Source: Dactylosporangium vinaceum (GTDB lineage: Bacteria > Actinomycetota > Actinomycetes > Mycobacteriales > Micromonosporaceae). Taken from it: DNA of 64,000 bases. The DNA lies in contig NZ_CP061913.1 of assembly GCF_019904175.1 (NCBI RefSeq), forward strand, positions 1,612,001 to 1,676,000, in the 5' to 3' direction. The notes below the pieces were generated by a model that worked only from the letters and a program-made list of their open reading frames with translations, made no database searches and had not been told where the DNA came from. Below, in pieces: positions 50,726 to 63,511 of the stretch (positions are counted from its first letter, which is position 1; the number at the start of each line of letters is the position of its first letter). The translations under genes were made by a program, and so were the position numbers.

Positions 50726-51370
50726 ATGCTCTACGACTGCAGCGTCCTCGCCGAGCGCGAGCGCGGGATCGCCGCCGCCATCGAGGCGGTGGGGCGCGGC
50801 GACCTCATCGTCATGCCGACCGACACCGTCTACGGCATCGGCGCGGACGCGTTCAAGTCCTGGTCCGTCACCGCGCTCAACAACGCCAAGGGCCGCACGA
50901 CGCCGGTGCCGGTGCTCGTCGGCTCGCGGCACACGCTCGACGGGCTGGTGTTCGGGCTGCCCCAGAGCGCGCGCGACCTGGTCGACGCGTTCTGGCCGGG
51001 CGCGCTGACCATCGTGGTCGAGCATGCCCCGAGCCTGCAGTGGGACCTGGGCAGCACCGACGGCACTGTCGCGGTCCGCATGCCGCTGCACCCGATCGCG
51101 CTGGAGGTGCTGCGCGAGACCGGGCCGATGGCCGTCGCTTCGGCCAACAAGGTCGGTCAGGCGCTGCCGCAGACCGCGGAGGAGGCCCGCGACCAGCTCG
51201 GCTACTCGGTGAGCGTCTACCTGAGCACGCCGGCCGAGCTCGACAACGTCACGAGCACGATCGTCGATGTGACGGGCCCGACCCCGCGCGCGCTCCGCCT
51301 GGGCAGCATCGGCCTCGACCAGCTGCGCGAGGTCGCCCCCGACATGCAGGGCCCGGCCGAGCAAGGGTGA
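50726..51370 (+). CDS. L-threonylcarbamoyladenylate synthase, short (YrdC/YciO) form
   Basis: 214 residues from ATG 50726 (GTG 50723 also possible). VMPTDTVYGIGADAF, NAKGRTTPVPVLVG, FWPGALTIVV and MAVASANKVGQ form the YrdC nucleotide/bicarbonate site. It makes threonylcarbamoyl-AMP for the t6A37 tRNA modification. Lies 9 bp after prmC. The stop overlaps a second, longer synthase (GTGA), an unusual tandem of two non-identical enzymes. Confidence 0.9.
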   Translation: MLYDCSVLAERERGIAAAIEAVGRGDLIVMPTDTVYGIGADAFKSWSVTALNNAKGRTTPVPVLVGSRHTLDGLVFGLPQSARDLVDAFWPGALTIVVEHAPSLQWDLGSTDGTVAVRMPLHPIALEVLRETGPMAVASANKVGQALPQTAEEARDQLGYSVSVYLSTPAELDNVTSTIVDVTGPTPRALRLGSIGLDQLREVAPDMQGPAEQG

Positions 51371-52368
51371 GCGGCGCGATGGCGGCCTTCGCGAAGACCG
51401 GTGCCCACGAGGGCCCCGGGCGCATCGTCGCGGCCGACGCCGAGGGCATCCGGCGGGCGGCGGAGCTGTTGCGGCGCGACGCCGTGGTGGCGTTCCCGAC
51501 CGAGACCGTCTACGGGCTCGGCGCCAACGCCCTGTCGGCCGCGGCCGTGGGCGAGATCTACCGGCTCAAGCGCCGCCCGGCCTGGAACCCGCTCATCGCG
51601 CACGTGCCCGGGCCGGACGAGGCCCGGGCGCTCGTCGACGAATGGCCGGCGACCGCGCAGGATCTGGCCGATCGCTTCTGGCCGGGCCCGCTCACGATCG
51701 TCCTGCGGCGCTCACCCGCGGTGCCCGCCGCCGCGGCCGCCACGACCGAGCTGATCGCGATCCGGGTCCCGGCCCACCCCGTCGCGCTGGAGCTGCTGCG
51801 GGCGTGCGGCCTCCCGCTCGCGGCGCCGAGCGCCAACCGGTCGGAGAGCGTCTCGCCGACGACCGCCCAGCACGTGCTGCGCAGCCTGCCCGACGTGCCG
51901 CTGGTCCTCGACGGCGGGAGCTGCCGGCTCGGCATCGAGTCGACGATCGTGGACCTGTCGCGGCCGCGGCCGCGGCTGCTGCGCCCCGGGGCGCTTCCGT
52001 TGCGGGCGATCCGCGCGGTCGTCGGCGAGGTCGACCTGCCGCCGTTCGACCTCGACGGTGCGGTCAGCGCGCCCGCGCCCGGGATGGCGCGCCGGCATTA
52101 CGCCCCGCGGGCCCGCCTCCTGATCCAGGACGAGCTGGACGTGGCCGCGGCCGCCCGCCCGGTCGGTGTGCTCGCCCATCGGACGCCGGCGCCGGTCGCC
52201 GACCACGTGGAGCTGCTGCCGAACGATGCGGCCGGGTACGCGGCCGACCTGTACGCGGCGCTGCACCGGCTCGACGACGCCGCCGTGGCCACGATCCTGG
52301 TCGAGCGGCCACCGCCCGGCGAGGACTGGATCGCCGTGCACGACCGGCTGAAGCGAGCGGCGGCGTGA
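51367..52368 (+). CDS. L-threonylcarbamoyladenylate synthase, long Sua5 form
   Basis: 333 residues. The YrdC domain (VVAFPTETVYGLGANAL, LKRRPAWNPLIAHV, LAAPSANRSE, GIESTIVDLS) is followed by a C-terminal Sua5 domain beginning at APGMARRHYAPRARLL. Same reaction as the preceding gene product. Sequence divergence between the two argues against a recent duplication. GTG 51367 overlaps the upstream stop, and the gene itself overlaps the phosphatase gene by GTGA. Confidence 0.92.
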   Translation: MSGAMAAFAKTGAHEGPGRIVAADAEGIRRAAELLRRDAVVAFPTETVYGLGANALSAAAVGEIYRLKRRPAWNPLIAHVPGPDEARALVDEWPATAQDLADRFWPGPLTIVLRRSPAVPAAAAATTELIAIRVPAHPVALELLRACGLPLAAPSANRSESVSPTTAQHVLRSLPDVPLVLDGGSCRLGIESTIVDLSRPRPRLLRPGALPLRAIRAVVGEVDLPPFDLDGAVSAPAPGMARRHYAPRARLLIQDELDVAAAARPVGVLAHRTPAPVADHVELLPNDAAGYAADLYAALHRLDDAAVATILVERPPPGEDWIAVHDRLKRAAA

Positions 52369-52949
52369 AGGCCGCCCCGTTCAGCGTGCTCTGCGTGTGC
52401 ATGGGCAACATCTGCCGGTCGCCGATGGCGGAGCGGCTGCTCGTCGCCGACGCGCTGGCGCTCGGCGGGACCGCCGACGACCTCTACGTGCACGGCGCGG
52501 GCGTCGGCGGCTGGCACGCCGGGGAGCCGATGGACGCGCAGGCGGCCCGGCAGGTCGTGGCCCGGGGCGGCGACGTCGCCGGGTTCAAGGCGCGCAAGCT
52601 GCTGGCCGAGCACGTGGACGCCTCCGACCTGGTGCTGACCGCGACGATCGAGCAGGTCGACTACGTCGCGGAGCTGCGCCCGGACGCGTCCGCGCGCACG
52701 TTCGTGTTCGGCGAGTTCGGGCGGCTGATCCGCGACGTCCGGCTGCCGGGCGACCTGGCCGATCCGTACGCCCGCGGCGTCGCCCTCGTCGAGGCGGCCG
52801 ACAGGCTCAGGGCGGGGGAGCCGGCCCGCGACAGCGACGAGCTCGACGACCCCTGGGGCCGGCCCGACTCGTACTTCAGCCGCGTCGCGGACGAGATCCA
52901 CGCGACGACGCGGCCACTGGCGCAGGCACTCTTCGCACGACAGCGGTAG
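52365..52949 (+). CDS. Low-molecular-weight protein tyrosine phosphatase
   Basis: 194 residues. The P-loop CMGNICRS (Cys12-x5-Arg18) lies at the N-terminus and DDPWGRPDSYF carries the general-acid Asp. It removes phosphate from Tyr or arginine-like phosphoproteins. Coupled by GTGA to the Sua5 gene, an arrangement conserved in actinobacteria and Bacillus (YwlC-YwlE). The 3' 74 bp overlap the convergent SDR gene. Confidence 0.93.
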   Translation: MKAAPFSVLCVCMGNICRSPMAERLLVADALALGGTADDLYVHGAGVGGWHAGEPMDAQAARQVVARGGDVAGFKARKLLAEHVDASDLVLTATIEQVDYVAELRPDASARTFVFGEFGRLIRDVRLPGDLADPYARGVALVEAADRLRAGEPARDSDELDDPWGRPDSYFSRVADEIHATTRPLAQALFARQR

Positions 52950-54210
52950 CCATCCGCCCGAAGACCCACCGGTGCAGCGGCGCGACGGCCCGCCAGTACA
53001 GGTGCCCGGCCAGGCCCTGGGGGCGGAACACGACCCGCTGCTCGTAGACGGTGCGCTCCTCCTCGTCGACGGCGCACCACAGCTCCAACCACGCCTGCCC
53101 GGGGATGCGCCGCTGGAGCCGCAGCCGGACGACCTCCTCCGGCACCACCTGCTCCACCGCCCACGTGTGCCGGTGCGCGGCGTCGACGGTGTCCTCGATG
53201 GCCAGCCAGAGCCCCTGCGGGGTGCCGTCGACGTAGTGGGCCCGCTCGTCGCGGTACGCGGTGGCGCCGGACCACCGCGGGTCGCTCGGGAGCGGGTCGC
53301 TGGGCGCGGCGCCGGACCAGTGGGTCTCGACGTCGGCGTCGCGGATCCGGCGCAGGGCCAGGCGCACGGCGGCGTCGAAGCCGGTCAGGCCGTCGTGGGG
53401 GTCGGGGACGTATCCCGCGATGTCGTGCTCGGCGCAGACGGCGGCCCGGCACAGGCCGCCGACGAGCGGCCGGGCGACGCGGCCGGGGAGCGGGGTGACG
53501 AGGCCGATCCAGTGCGACGAGAGGGCCGGGGCGGCGGCGGCCACGGGCACGAGGACCCGCCGGGGCAGGCCGGCGATCCGGGAGTACCCCTGCAGGAGCT
53601 CGTCGAATGTCCGCACGTCCGGCCCGCCGATGTCGAAGGCCCGGTTCACCGGGGGCGGGAAGACGGTGGCCGCGGAGACCAGGTAGCGCAGCACGTCGCG
53701 GATCGCGATCGGCTGGACGCGGGTGCGCATCCAGGCGGGCGCGAGCATGGCCGGGTGCCGCTCGGCGAGGTGCCGCAGCAGCTCGAAGGAGGCCGACCCG
53801 GAGCCGATGATCAGCCCGGCCCGGAACACTGTGGCCGGCACCGCGCAGCGCAGGAAGATGTCGCCGACCTCGCGCAGCAGGGGGCCGCCGAGGTGCACGA
53901 TCCGGTCGACACCGGCCGCCTCGGCGGCGATGGCGAAGTTGAGCGCGCTGAGCCGGTCGGCGTCCTCGAAGTCCTCGCCGCCCTGGGCGTGCACGAGGTA
54001 GTACGCGACCTCGACGCCCCGCAGCGCGTCGGGCAGCCCGGTGTCCTCCAGGACGTCGCCCTCGGTGATCTCCACCCGGCGGGCCCACGGGACGTCGCGC
54101 AGCCGGCGTGCGTCGCGGGTCAGGCAGCGGACCTCGTGCCCGGCCGCGAGCAGGCGCGGGACCAGACGGCCGCCGACGTAGCCGGTCGCACCGGTCACGA
54201 GACAACGCAT
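52876..54210 (-). CDS. NAD(P)-binding SDR-like protein with DUF2867 domain
   Basis: 444 residues. The N-terminal Rossmann domain opens with CLVTGATGYVGGRLVPRLL and contains VAYYLVHAQGG and HLGGPL. From about 300 a DUF2867 domain (THWSGAAPSD..., HYVDGTPQGLWLAIEDT, RRIPGQAWLELWC, GHLYWRAVAPLHRWVF) follows. Actinobacterial members are atypical extended SDRs of unknown substrate. ATG 54210 is 44 bp from the divergent glyA start. The C-terminus overlaps the phosphatase gene antisense by 74 bp. Confidence 0.88.
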   Translation of the reverse strand: MRCLVTGATGYVGGRLVPRLLAAGHEVRCLTRDARRLRDVPWARRVEITEGDVLEDTGLPDALRGVEVAYYLVHAQGGEDFEDADRLSALNFAIAAEAAGVDRIVHLGGPLLREVGDIFLRCAVPATVFRAGLIIGSGSASFELLRHLAERHPAMLAPAWMRTRVQPIAIRDVLRYLVSAATVFPPPVNRAFDIGGPDVRTFDELLQGYSRIAGLPRRVLVPVAAAAPALSSHWIGLVTPLPGRVARPLVGGLCRAAVCAEHDIAGYVPDPHDGLTGFDAAVRLALRRIRDADVETHWSGAAPSDPLPSDPRWSGATAYRDERAHYVDGTPQGLWLAIEDTVDAAHRHTWAVEQVVPEEVVRLRLQRRIPGQAWLELWCAVDEEERTVYEQRVVFRPQGLAGHLYWRAVAPLHRWVFGRMATAVVRRVPAPVAASSRGSRPRRG

Positions 54211-54241
54211 GACTTCATGCTTACCCTGCGCAATCGGCCCC

Positions 54242-54247
54242 TAGACT
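54242..54247 (+). promoter_or_regulatory. -10 element TAGACT; glyA mRNA probably leaderless
   Basis: TAGACT matches actinobacterial TANNNT. Its expected start site (7 bp on) coincides with the A of the glyA ATG at 54254, and no Shine-Dalgarno is present. The -35 is unclear. Confidence 0.55.
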
Positions 54248-54253
54248 CATTTC

Positions 54254-55501
54254 ATGGCCGACACGTACTGGGGGCCCGACTTCGACGCGCTGCGGGAGAC
54301 CGATCCCGAGATCGCCGACGTCGTCCTCGACGAGCTGGCACGCCTGCGCGGCGGGCTCCAGCTGATCGCGAGCGAGAACCTGACCTCCCCGGCGGTGCTC
54401 GCGGTGCTCGGCTCCGCGCTCACCAACAAGTACGCCGAGGGCTACCCCGGGCGCCGGTACTACGGCGGCTGCGGCGAGGTCGACCGGGCCGAGGCGCTGG
54501 GCATCGAGCGGGCCAAGGCCCTGTTCGGCGCCGAGCACGCCAACCTGCAGCCGCACAGCGGGGCCGGCGCCAACCTGGCCGCCTACGCGGCGCTGCTGAT
54601 GCCGGGCGACACCGTGCTGGCCATGGAGCTGCCGCACGGCGGGCACCTCACCCACGGCAGCAAGGTCAACTTCTCCGGGAAGTGGTTCGACACCGTCGGC
54701 TACCCGGTGCGCAAGGACGACGAGCTCATCGACTACGACGAGGTCCGCGACCTGGCGCTGCAGCACCGGCCCAAGATGATCATCTGCGGGGCCACCGCGT
54801 ACCCGCGCCTCATCGACTTCGCCCGCTTCCGCGCGATCGCCGACGAGGTGAGCGCGTATCTCATGGTCGACGCGGCCCACTTCATCGGCCTGGTCGCGGG
54901 CGGGGCGATCCCGTCGCCGGTCCCGCACGCCGACGTCGTCTGCGCCACGACGCACAAGGTCCTGCGCGGCCCGCGCGGCGGCATGATCCTGTGCCGGGAG
55001 GGCCTGGCCCAGCGCATCGACAAGGCCGTGTTCCCGTTCACGCAGGGCGGCCCGCTCATGCACGCGGTCGCGGCGAAGGCGGTGGCGCTCAAGGAGGCGG
55101 CCCAGCCCGCGTACGCCGACTACGCCCGGCAGGTGATCGCGAACGCGCGGGCGCTCGCCGCGGGGCTGGAGGGCGAGGGGATGCGTCCGGTGTCCGGGGG
55201 TACCGACACCCATCTGGCCCTCATCGACCTGCGGGCGCTGCGGATCACCGGTCGGGAGGCCGAGGAGCGCTGCGACGCCGCGGGCATCACGCTCAACAAG
55301 AACGCCATCCCGTATGACCCGGAGAAGCCGATGACCGCGTCCGGCATCCGCGTCGGCACACCGTCGGTGACCACGCAGGGCATGAAGGAGCCGGAGATGC
55401 GGCGGATCGCCGCGCTCATCGCCGCGGCGGTGCGGGGCGAGCCGGTGGCGGAGCAGGTGCGCGAGCTCACGGCGGCGTTCCCCGCGTATCCTTCCCCGTG
55501 A
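54254..55501 (+). CDS. glyA: Serine hydroxymethyltransferase
   Basis: 415 residues, PLP fold-type [10 protein letters not shown], the [11 protein letters not shown] active-site loop, [12 protein letters not shown] and [14 protein letters not shown] with the PLP Lys (about 234) are all present. It interconverts serine and glycine with tetrahydrofolate. The stop TGA overlaps the start of the AtpI-like gene by one base. Confidence 0.97.
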   Translation: MADTYWGPDFDALRETDPEIADVVLDELARLRGGLQLIASENLTSPAVLAVLGSALTNKYAEGYPGRRYYGGCGEVDRAEALGIERAKALFGAEHANLQPHSGAGANLAAYAALLMPGDTVLAMELPHGGHLTHGSKVNFSGKWFDTVGYPVRKDDELIDYDEVRDLALQHRPKMIICGATAYPRLIDFARFRAIADEVSAYLMVDAAHFIGLVAGGAIPSPVPHADVVCATTHKVLRGPRGGMILCREGLAQRIDKAVFPFTQGGPLMHAVAAKAVALKEAAQPAYADYARQVIANARALAAGLEGEGMRPVSGGTDTHLALIDLRALRITGREAEERCDAAGITLNKNAIPYDPEKPMTASGIRVGTPSVTTQGMKEPEMRRIAALIAAAVRGEPVAEQVRELTAAFPAYPSP

Positions 55502-55893
55502 TGAAGAAGCGGCTGAACCATCTCCCCGCCCAGCTCCTCGCGATGGTGATCGTGCTGGTGGTGACCGTCCCAATCGCGCTGTGGCGCGACGGCGGCACGG
55601 GTGCGGCCGCCGATGTGGCGGGCGTGGCGCTGGTGACGCTGAGCTATGTGGTGTCCAGCCTGGTCATCGCCTGGACGGACCTCAAGAACCGCCAGCTGCT
55701 GCTGCCGGTGGCGCTGGGGACGTACGTCATCAAGTTCACGATCATCGGCCTGGCCATGTGGGCGGCGCTCAACACCGGGTGGGCCGGCCTGCCGTGGATG
55801 GGCGTCGCGGTCATCGTGGCCGTGATCGCCTGGATGACCGCGCACGCCGTGTGGGTCTGGCGCGCCAAGATCCCCTACGTCGAGATCCAGTAG
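55501..55893 (+). CDS. AtpI-like four-helix membrane protein
   Basis: 130 residues with four hydrophobic helices (about 12-28, 40-60, 75-95, 100-118) and the charged WTDLKNRQLLLP loop. Resembles the ATP synthase subunit I group that precedes atpB in actinobacteria. ATG 55501 overlaps glyA. GTG 55498 adds one residue. A minus-strand gene lies between it and the other atp genes, so the block is not contiguous. Confidence 0.6.
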   Translation: MKKRLNHLPAQLLAMVIVLVVTVPIALWRDGGTGAAADVAGVALVTLSYVVSSLVIAWTDLKNRQLLLPVALGTYVIKFTIIGLAMWAALNTGWAGLPWMGVAVIVAVIAWMTAHAVWVWRAKIPYVEIQ

Positions 55894-55966
55894 GAGCGCG
55901 GGACGCGGAGGGTTCCGCCGCCCGCACCCGCGCTCGCCAGGTCGCCGGCCGCCGCGTGGCCGGGTG

Positions 55967-56407
55967 TCACCGGCACGGATTGCGACGCTCCGGGCCCAGC
56001 GCCGAGCCGGTTCGACCGCCGTTCACCGACCATTCCGCAGCTGTTCGATATGCGCCGTCGGCACAGGCCGCCGAGACCTGCCGGCTCCGCTGAGCTGCGG
56101 GTACGGAGCGCAACGTCTCGCCCTTCGCCGCGGTGAAGGTCTGCTCGGCGACGGATTTCCAGCCGGCATCGGTACTGTGCTGCAGCCGGACCGTCAGCGC
56201 GAACCGATCGGGGCCGGGCGGGTCGCAGTGGAACTGCGCCGCGGCGAGCAGTTTTCCGCTACTCTCGGTGACACGCTGCGGTGATATGGAGCACAGTGTG
56301 CCCGTGATTCCGCTCACGGGCCGTGGTGTCTGGTCGCGGCCGGTCTTCGTGACGACGACGGCCGCCAGAATCAAGAAGAAAGCGATGACGGCGTTGCGCA
56401 AGGTCAT
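55967..56407 (-). CDS. Secreted or membrane-anchored protein, unknown
   Basis: 146 residues from ATG 56407, with TAGGGGTG upstream. A longer start at 56473 lacks a signal at its N-terminus. A hydrophobic N-terminal helix (VIAFFLILAAVVV) precedes a soluble domain with three Cys residues that include TLCSIS and QFHCDPPG. No known domain. Inserted between the AtpI-like and AtpZ genes on the opposite strand. Confidence 0.6.
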   Translation of the reverse strand: MTLRNAVIAFFLILAAVVVTKTGRDQTPRPVSGITGTLCSISPQRVTESSGKLLAAAQFHCDPPGPDRFALTVRLQHSTDAGWKSVAEQTFTAAKGETLRSVPAAQRSRQVSAACADGAYRTAAEWSVNGGRTGSALGPERRNPCR

Positions 56408-56566
56408 CACCCCTACACGGAGGGTTAAGCTGGGACATTCAGCTAACGCCCAGGGGGTGACCGTGCGCAACATTCACTCACGAGTCAGTCGTGTAGTTGA
56501 CCCTCCGTGGGCATTCGGAGGAGTAGCGTTGTCGACCGCCGGTTGATGGCCCCGGCCCGATAAGCA

Positions 56567-56593
56567 ACCCCCGCGCGATGAGCACGCGGGGGT
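56567..56593 (+). terminator. Hairpin upstream of the atp operon
   Basis: Perfect 9-bp stem ACCCCCGCG/CGCGGGGGT with a 9-nt loop, 44 bp before atpZ. It could end upstream transcription or act in the leader. No U-tract. Confidence 0.5.
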
Positions 56594-56636
56594 CGATGCA
56601 CGGGTGCTCCCGGCAGGCTGATATGGTCACCGCGTC

Positions 56637-56852
56637 ATGGCGGACAACCAGACACCCAAGCAGTCCGGTGCGGCTGGCGCCAACACAGGTTGGGCCGCCG
56701 TCGGATACCTCATCTCGGGCATTGCCGTATGGGGCTTCGTCGGCTGGCTCATCGATCGTTGGGTCGGCTGGGACGGATACGCCACCGGAGCGGGATGTGT
56801 CATCGGCGCGGCCGGCGGCATTTATCTCGTCGTCAAGAAACTCGGCGCCTGA
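56637..56852 (+). CDS. atpZ: AtpZ/AtpI-family small ATP synthase-associated protein
   Basis: 71 residues, two helices (VGYLISGIAVWGFVGWLID and a second Gly-rich helix ending VVKKLGA) with the conserved WIDRW-like turn. Typical first gene of actinobacterial atp operons, involved in assembly or Mg2+ handling. TATGGT at 56622-56627 could be its -10, giving a very short leader. Confidence 0.85.
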   Translation: MADNQTPKQSGAAGANTGWAAVGYLISGIAVWGFVGWLIDRWVGWDGYATGAGCVIGAAGGIYLVVKKLGA

Positions 56853-56888
56853 GTCGGTGGCATCGACATATATTTCGAAGGGAACACG

Positions 56889-57665
56889 GTGAGCGGTCAG
56901 GTTCTGGCGGAGGTGCCTTTCCCGCCCAGTGTGGACGACATCTACCCGCCGGCGCTGGTGGGCGGTGCGGAGTGGCTTACCAAGTTCAGCCTGTTCCTCT
57001 GGCTGGCCGCGCTGATCGTCATCGTGTTCTTCCTGGTCGCCTACCGCAGCCCGAAGATCGTGCCGACGAAGGGCCAGTGGCTCGCGGAGAGCATCTACGG
57101 CTTCGTCCGGGAAGGCGTGGCCAAGGACGTCATCGGCCACCACGGCCTGAAGTTCGCGCCGTATCTGGCCAGCCTGTTCTGCTTCATCCTGGTCGGCAAC
57201 ATCTTCTCGATCGTGCCGTTCATCCAGGTCTCGCCGATGGCCCACATCGCCTTCCCGCTGATGCTGGCACTGTGCACGTACTTCCTGTACCTGTACCAGG
57301 GCTTCAAGAAGCACGGGTTCTTCGGCTACCTGAAGCACGCGACCTACCTGCCCGCGCCGTGGTACATGCAGCCGCTGCTGCTGCCGATCGAGGCCCTGCA
57401 GACGTTCATCCTGCAGCCGGTCACGCTGGCCCTGCGACTCTTCGCCAACATGTTCGCCGGCCACATGCTGCTGCTGGTGTTCACGCTCGGCGGCTTCGCG
57501 CTGCTCAACGCGGACAGCCTGTTCCTCAAGCCGATCTCCATCGTCTCCTGGGTGATGACGATCCTGCTCACGTTCTTCGAGCTGCTGATCGCCGCCCTGC
57601 AGGCGTACGTCTTCACGCTGCTGACGGCCAACTACCTCGCCGGCACCCTGGCCGACGAGCACTAG
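56889..57665 (+). CDS. atpB: ATP synthase F0 subunit a
   Basis: 258 residues, five to six membrane helices. Essential Arg in LALRLFANMFAGH and the ELLIAALQAYVFTLLTANYL C-terminal helix form the proton half-channels. GTG 56889 has GAAGGGAAC upstream. Confidence 0.97.
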   Translation: MSGQVLAEVPFPPSVDDIYPPALVGGAEWLTKFSLFLWLAALIVIVFFLVAYRSPKIVPTKGQWLAESIYGFVREGVAKDVIGHHGLKFAPYLASLFCFILVGNIFSIVPFIQVSPMAHIAFPLMLALCTYFLYLYQGFKKHGFFGYLKHATYLPAPWYMQPLLLPIEALQTFILQPVTLALRLFANMFAGHMLLLVFTLGGFALLNADSLFLKPISIVSWVMTILLTFFELLIAALQAYVFTLLTANYLAGTLADEH

Positions 57666-57762
57666 CCGCGGGCGTCCACTTCGTCACCGACCAATTCGTC
57701 ACACCCGCGCCACCCCGCTTCGGTCTTCGAAAGCGTTGCCGCTCCACCCTTTTCAGTTGTCC

Positions 57763-58027
<265 letters not shown>

Positions 58028-58061
58028 CCCTCCCTCCTCCGATTCAACCGGGAGGTTTCCC

Positions 58062-58613
58062 ATGCTGAATTTTGCTGCCGAGGCAGAGCACAACCCGATC
58101 ATTCCGATCTGGCAGGAGATCCTCGTCGGAGGCATCGCCTTCGCGATTCTCGTGTTCGTACTCGTGAAGTTGGTCTTCCCGCGCATGGAGGAGACCTTCC
58201 GGGCCCGGGTTGACGCGATCGAGGGCGGCATCAAGCGTGCCGAAGAGGCGCAGGCCGAGGCGAACAAGCTCCTCCAGCAGTACAAGGAGCAGCTCGCGGA
58301 GGCCCGCACCGAGGCGGCCCGCATCCGTGACGAGGCGCGCGCCGACGCGACGGGCATCCGCGAGGACATCCTCGCGAAGGCCCGCGAGGAGAGCGACCGC
58401 ATCATCGCCGCGGGGCGTGAGGCCCTGCAGACCGAGCGGCAGACCATCGTCCGCCAGCTGCGGGCCGAGATCGGCTCGCTCGCGGTGGACCTGGCCGGCC
58501 GGATCGTCGGTGAGTCCCTCGAGGAGGAGGCCCGCCGCCGTGGCACGGTCGAGCGGTTCCTCGCGGAGATCGGCGAAGGCAACGGCGACTCGGCCGCCGC
58601 CGGACGGCGCTGA
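58062..58613 (+). CDS. atpF: ATP synthase F0 subunit b
   Basis: 183 residues. One N-terminal membrane helix (about 14-34) and a long charged coiled coil (KRAEEAQAEANKLLQQYKEQ). Stop overlaps atpH (TGATG). Confidence 0.95.
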   Translation: MLNFAAEAEHNPIIPIWQEILVGGIAFAILVFVLVKLVFPRMEETFRARVDAIEGGIKRAEEAQAEANKLLQQYKEQLAEARTEAARIRDEARADATGIREDILAKAREESDRIIAAGREALQTERQTIVRQLRAEIGSLAVDLAGRIVGESLEEEARRRGTVERFLAEIGEGNGDSAAAGRR

Positions 58614-59443
58614 TGGACGCACTCTCGAACAACGCCAACCGCCAGGCCTACGGGGCCGCGACCGACAAGCTCGCCGAGTCCTCGGCGAGCGCTGACGTCG
58701 CTGCGATCACCACCGTCGCCGAAGAGATCCTGGCGGTCGCCGGCCTGCTGCGGCGGGAGCCGCGGCTGCGCCGGGCCCTCGCGGACCCGGCCCGCTCGGG
58801 CTCGTCGCGCACGGAGCTGATCAGCTCGATCCTGTCGGGCAAGGTCAGCGCCGCCACGATCGACCTGCTCGGCGTGCTGGTCTCCGGGCACTGGTCCGGT
58901 CCGGGCGCGCTGCTCGACGGCGTCGAGCGGCTCGGCGTCGACGCCCTGCTGACCGCGGCCGACCGCGGCGGCGACCTGGCCGACGTGGAGGACGAGCTCT
59001 TCCGCTTCAGCCAGATCGTCTCCGGTGACCCGCGGCTCGCGGGCGCGCTCGGCGACTCGACGGCCCCGGTCTCCGCCCGCTCGGAGCTGGCCGCGAACCT
59101 GCTCGCAGGCAAGGTCAAGCCGGCCACGCTGGGCCTGGTCCAGCTGGCCGTCGCCGGCTTCGGCGGGCGCGGCTTCGACAGCTCGCTCACCCGCCTGGTC
59201 GAGCTGGCCGCGGCGAAGCGGGACCGGTCGGTGGCCTACGTGACCACCGCCGTCGCGCTCACCGACGCCGAGGAGCAGCGGTTGGCCGACCGTCTGGCCG
59301 AGCTGTACGGTCGGAATGTCTCCATCAAGGTGGACGTCGATCCGCGCATCATCGGTGGCGTGCGGGTCAAGGTCGGCTCCGACCTCTACGACGGCACGGT
59401 CGCCCGGCGTCTCGCCGAGGCGAAGACGGCGCTCTCGAAGTAA
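58613..59443 (+). CDS. atpH: ATP synthase F1 subunit delta (long actinobacterial form)
   Basis: 276 residues, about 100 longer than E. coli delta because of an N-terminal duplication-like extension. The C-terminal [20 protein letters not shown] motif is diagnostic. It links the F1 head to the b stalk. Confidence 0.95.
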   Translation: MDALSNNANRQAYGAATDKLAESSASADVAAITTVAEEILAVAGLLRREPRLRRALADPARSGSSRTELISSILSGKVSAATIDLLGVLVSGHWSGPGALLDGVERLGVDALLTAADRGGDLADVEDELFRFSQIVSGDPRLAGALGDSTAPVSARSELAANLLAGKVKPATLGLVQLAVAGFGGRGFDSSLTRLVELAAAKRDRSVAYVTTAVALTDAEEQRLADRLAELYGRNVSIKVDVDPRIIGGVRVKVGSDLYDGTVARRLAEAKTALSK

Positions 59444-59481
59444 TTACCCCGAAGCTTGATACTCCAGATAGAAGGTTGAGG

Positions 59482-61119
59482 ATGGCCGAGCTGACCATCT
59501 CCTCGGACGACATTCGGGGCGCGCTCGAGCGCTACGTCTCGTCCGTTGACGCAAAGGTCTCCCGTGAGGAGGTCGGCGTCGTCTCGTACGCCGGCGACGG
59601 TATCGCCCAGGTCGAAGGCCTTCCCTCGACCATGGCCAACGAACTGCTCGAGTTCGAGGACGGCACGCTCGGTCTCTCGCTCAACCTCGACGTCCGCGAG
59701 ATCGGCGTCGTCGTGCTCGGCCCGTTCGCGGGCATCGAGGAGGGCCAGCAGGTCAAGCGGACCGGCCGCGTGCTCTCGGTCCCGATCGGCGACGCCTTCC
59801 TGGGCCGCGTGGTCAACCCGCTGGGCCAGCCCATCGACGACCGCGGCGACATCGCCAACGAGGGCTTCCGCGAGCTCGAGCTCCAGGCGCCGAACGTCAT
59901 GAACCGCCAGCCCGTCAAGGAGCCGCTGCAGACCGGCATCAAGGCGATCGACGCCATGACCGCCATCGGCCGCGGCCAGCGCCAGCTGATCATCGGCGAC
60001 CGCAAGACCGGCAAGACCACCGTCGCGCTGGACACGATCCTCAACCAGCGTGACAACTGGCGCTCCGGCGACCCGAAGAAGCAGGTCCGCTGCATCTACG
60101 TCGCCATCGGCCAGAAGGCGACGACGATCGCCGCGATCCGGGGCACCCTCGAAGAGCAGGGCGCGATGGAGTACACCACCATCGTGGCCTCCCCGGCGGA
60201 CGACCCGGCCGGCTTCAAGTACCTCGCCCCCTACACCGGCTCGGCCATCGGCCAGCACTGGATGTACGGCGGCAAGCACGTCCTGATCGTCTTCGACGAC
60301 CTGACCAAGCAGGCCGAGGCGTACCGCGCCGTGTCGCTGCTGCTGCGCCGCCCGCCGGGCCGTGAGGCGTACCCGGGCGACGTGTTCTACCTGCACTCGC
60401 GGCTGCTCGAGCGCTGCGCCAAGCTCTCCGACGACCTCGGCGGGGGCTCGATGACCGGTCTGCCGATCATCGAGACGAAGGCCAACGACATCTCGGCCTA
60501 CATCCCGACGAACGTCATCTCCATCACCGACGGCCAGGTCTTCCTCGAGTCCGACCTGTTCAACCAGGGCGTCCGCCCGGCGATCAACGTCGGCACCTCG
60601 GTCTCCCGGGTCGGCGGTTCGGCCCAGGTCAAGGGCATGAAGGACGTCGCCGGCCGGCTCCGGCTGGACCTGGCGCAGTACCGCGAGCTCGAGGCGTTCT
60701 CCGCGTTCGCCTCCGACCTCGACAAGGCCTCGCGCGCCCAGCTGGACAAGGGTGCCCGCCTGGTCGAGCTGCTCAAGCAGCCGCAGTACTCGCCGTTCTC
60801 GGTCGAGGAGGAGATCGTCTCGGTGTGGGCCGGCACGACGGGCCAGCTCGACGACATCGCCGTGGGCGACATCCGCCGCTTCGAGACCGAGTTCCTCCAG
60901 CACCTGCGCTCCAGCCGCAAGGAGCTGCTGGACGCGATCGCGGAGAGCAAGAAGCTGGAGCAGTCGACCATCGACGGGCTCACCGACGCGATCAAGAACT
61001 TCAAGCAGGTCTTCTCGGCCAAGGGTGACGAGGTCAAGGTGAACGAAGCCGAGGCCAAAGCCCTCGAGGGGGAGCAGCAGCGCGAGACCGTGACCCGCCA
61101 GGTCCGGAAGTCGGGCTGA
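59482..61119 (+). CDS. atpA: ATP synthase F1 subunit alpha
   Basis: 545 residues. P-loop [24 protein letters not shown], and the C-terminal extension beyond 510 seen in actinobacteria. ATG 59482 is preferred to TTG 59476. Confidence 0.98.
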   Translation: MAELTISSDDIRGALERYVSSVDAKVSREEVGVVSYAGDGIAQVEGLPSTMANELLEFEDGTLGLSLNLDVREIGVVVLGPFAGIEEGQQVKRTGRVLSVPIGDAFLGRVVNPLGQPIDDRGDIANEGFRELELQAPNVMNRQPVKEPLQTGIKAIDAMTAIGRGQRQLIIGDRKTGKTTVALDTILNQRDNWRSGDPKKQVRCIYVAIGQKATTIAAIRGTLEEQGAMEYTTIVASPADDPAGFKYLAPYTGSAIGQHWMYGGKHVLIVFDDLTKQAEAYRAVSLLLRRPPGREAYPGDVFYLHSRLLERCAKLSDDLGGGSMTGLPIIETKANDISAYIPTNVISITDGQVFLESDLFNQGVRPAINVGTSVSRVGGSAQVKGMKDVAGRLRLDLAQYRELEAFSAFASDLDKASRAQLDKGARLVELLKQPQYSPFSVEEEIVSVWAGTTGQLDDIAVGDIRRFETEFLQHLRSSRKELLDAIAESKKLEQSTIDGLTDAIKNFKQVFSAKGDEVKVNEAEAKALEGEQQRETVTRQVRKSG

Positions 61120-61122
61120 CGC

Positions 61123-63482
<2,360 letters not shown>

Positions 63483-63511
63483 CGTTCGTCGGTCTTTGGT
63501 CGGTTGCTTGG

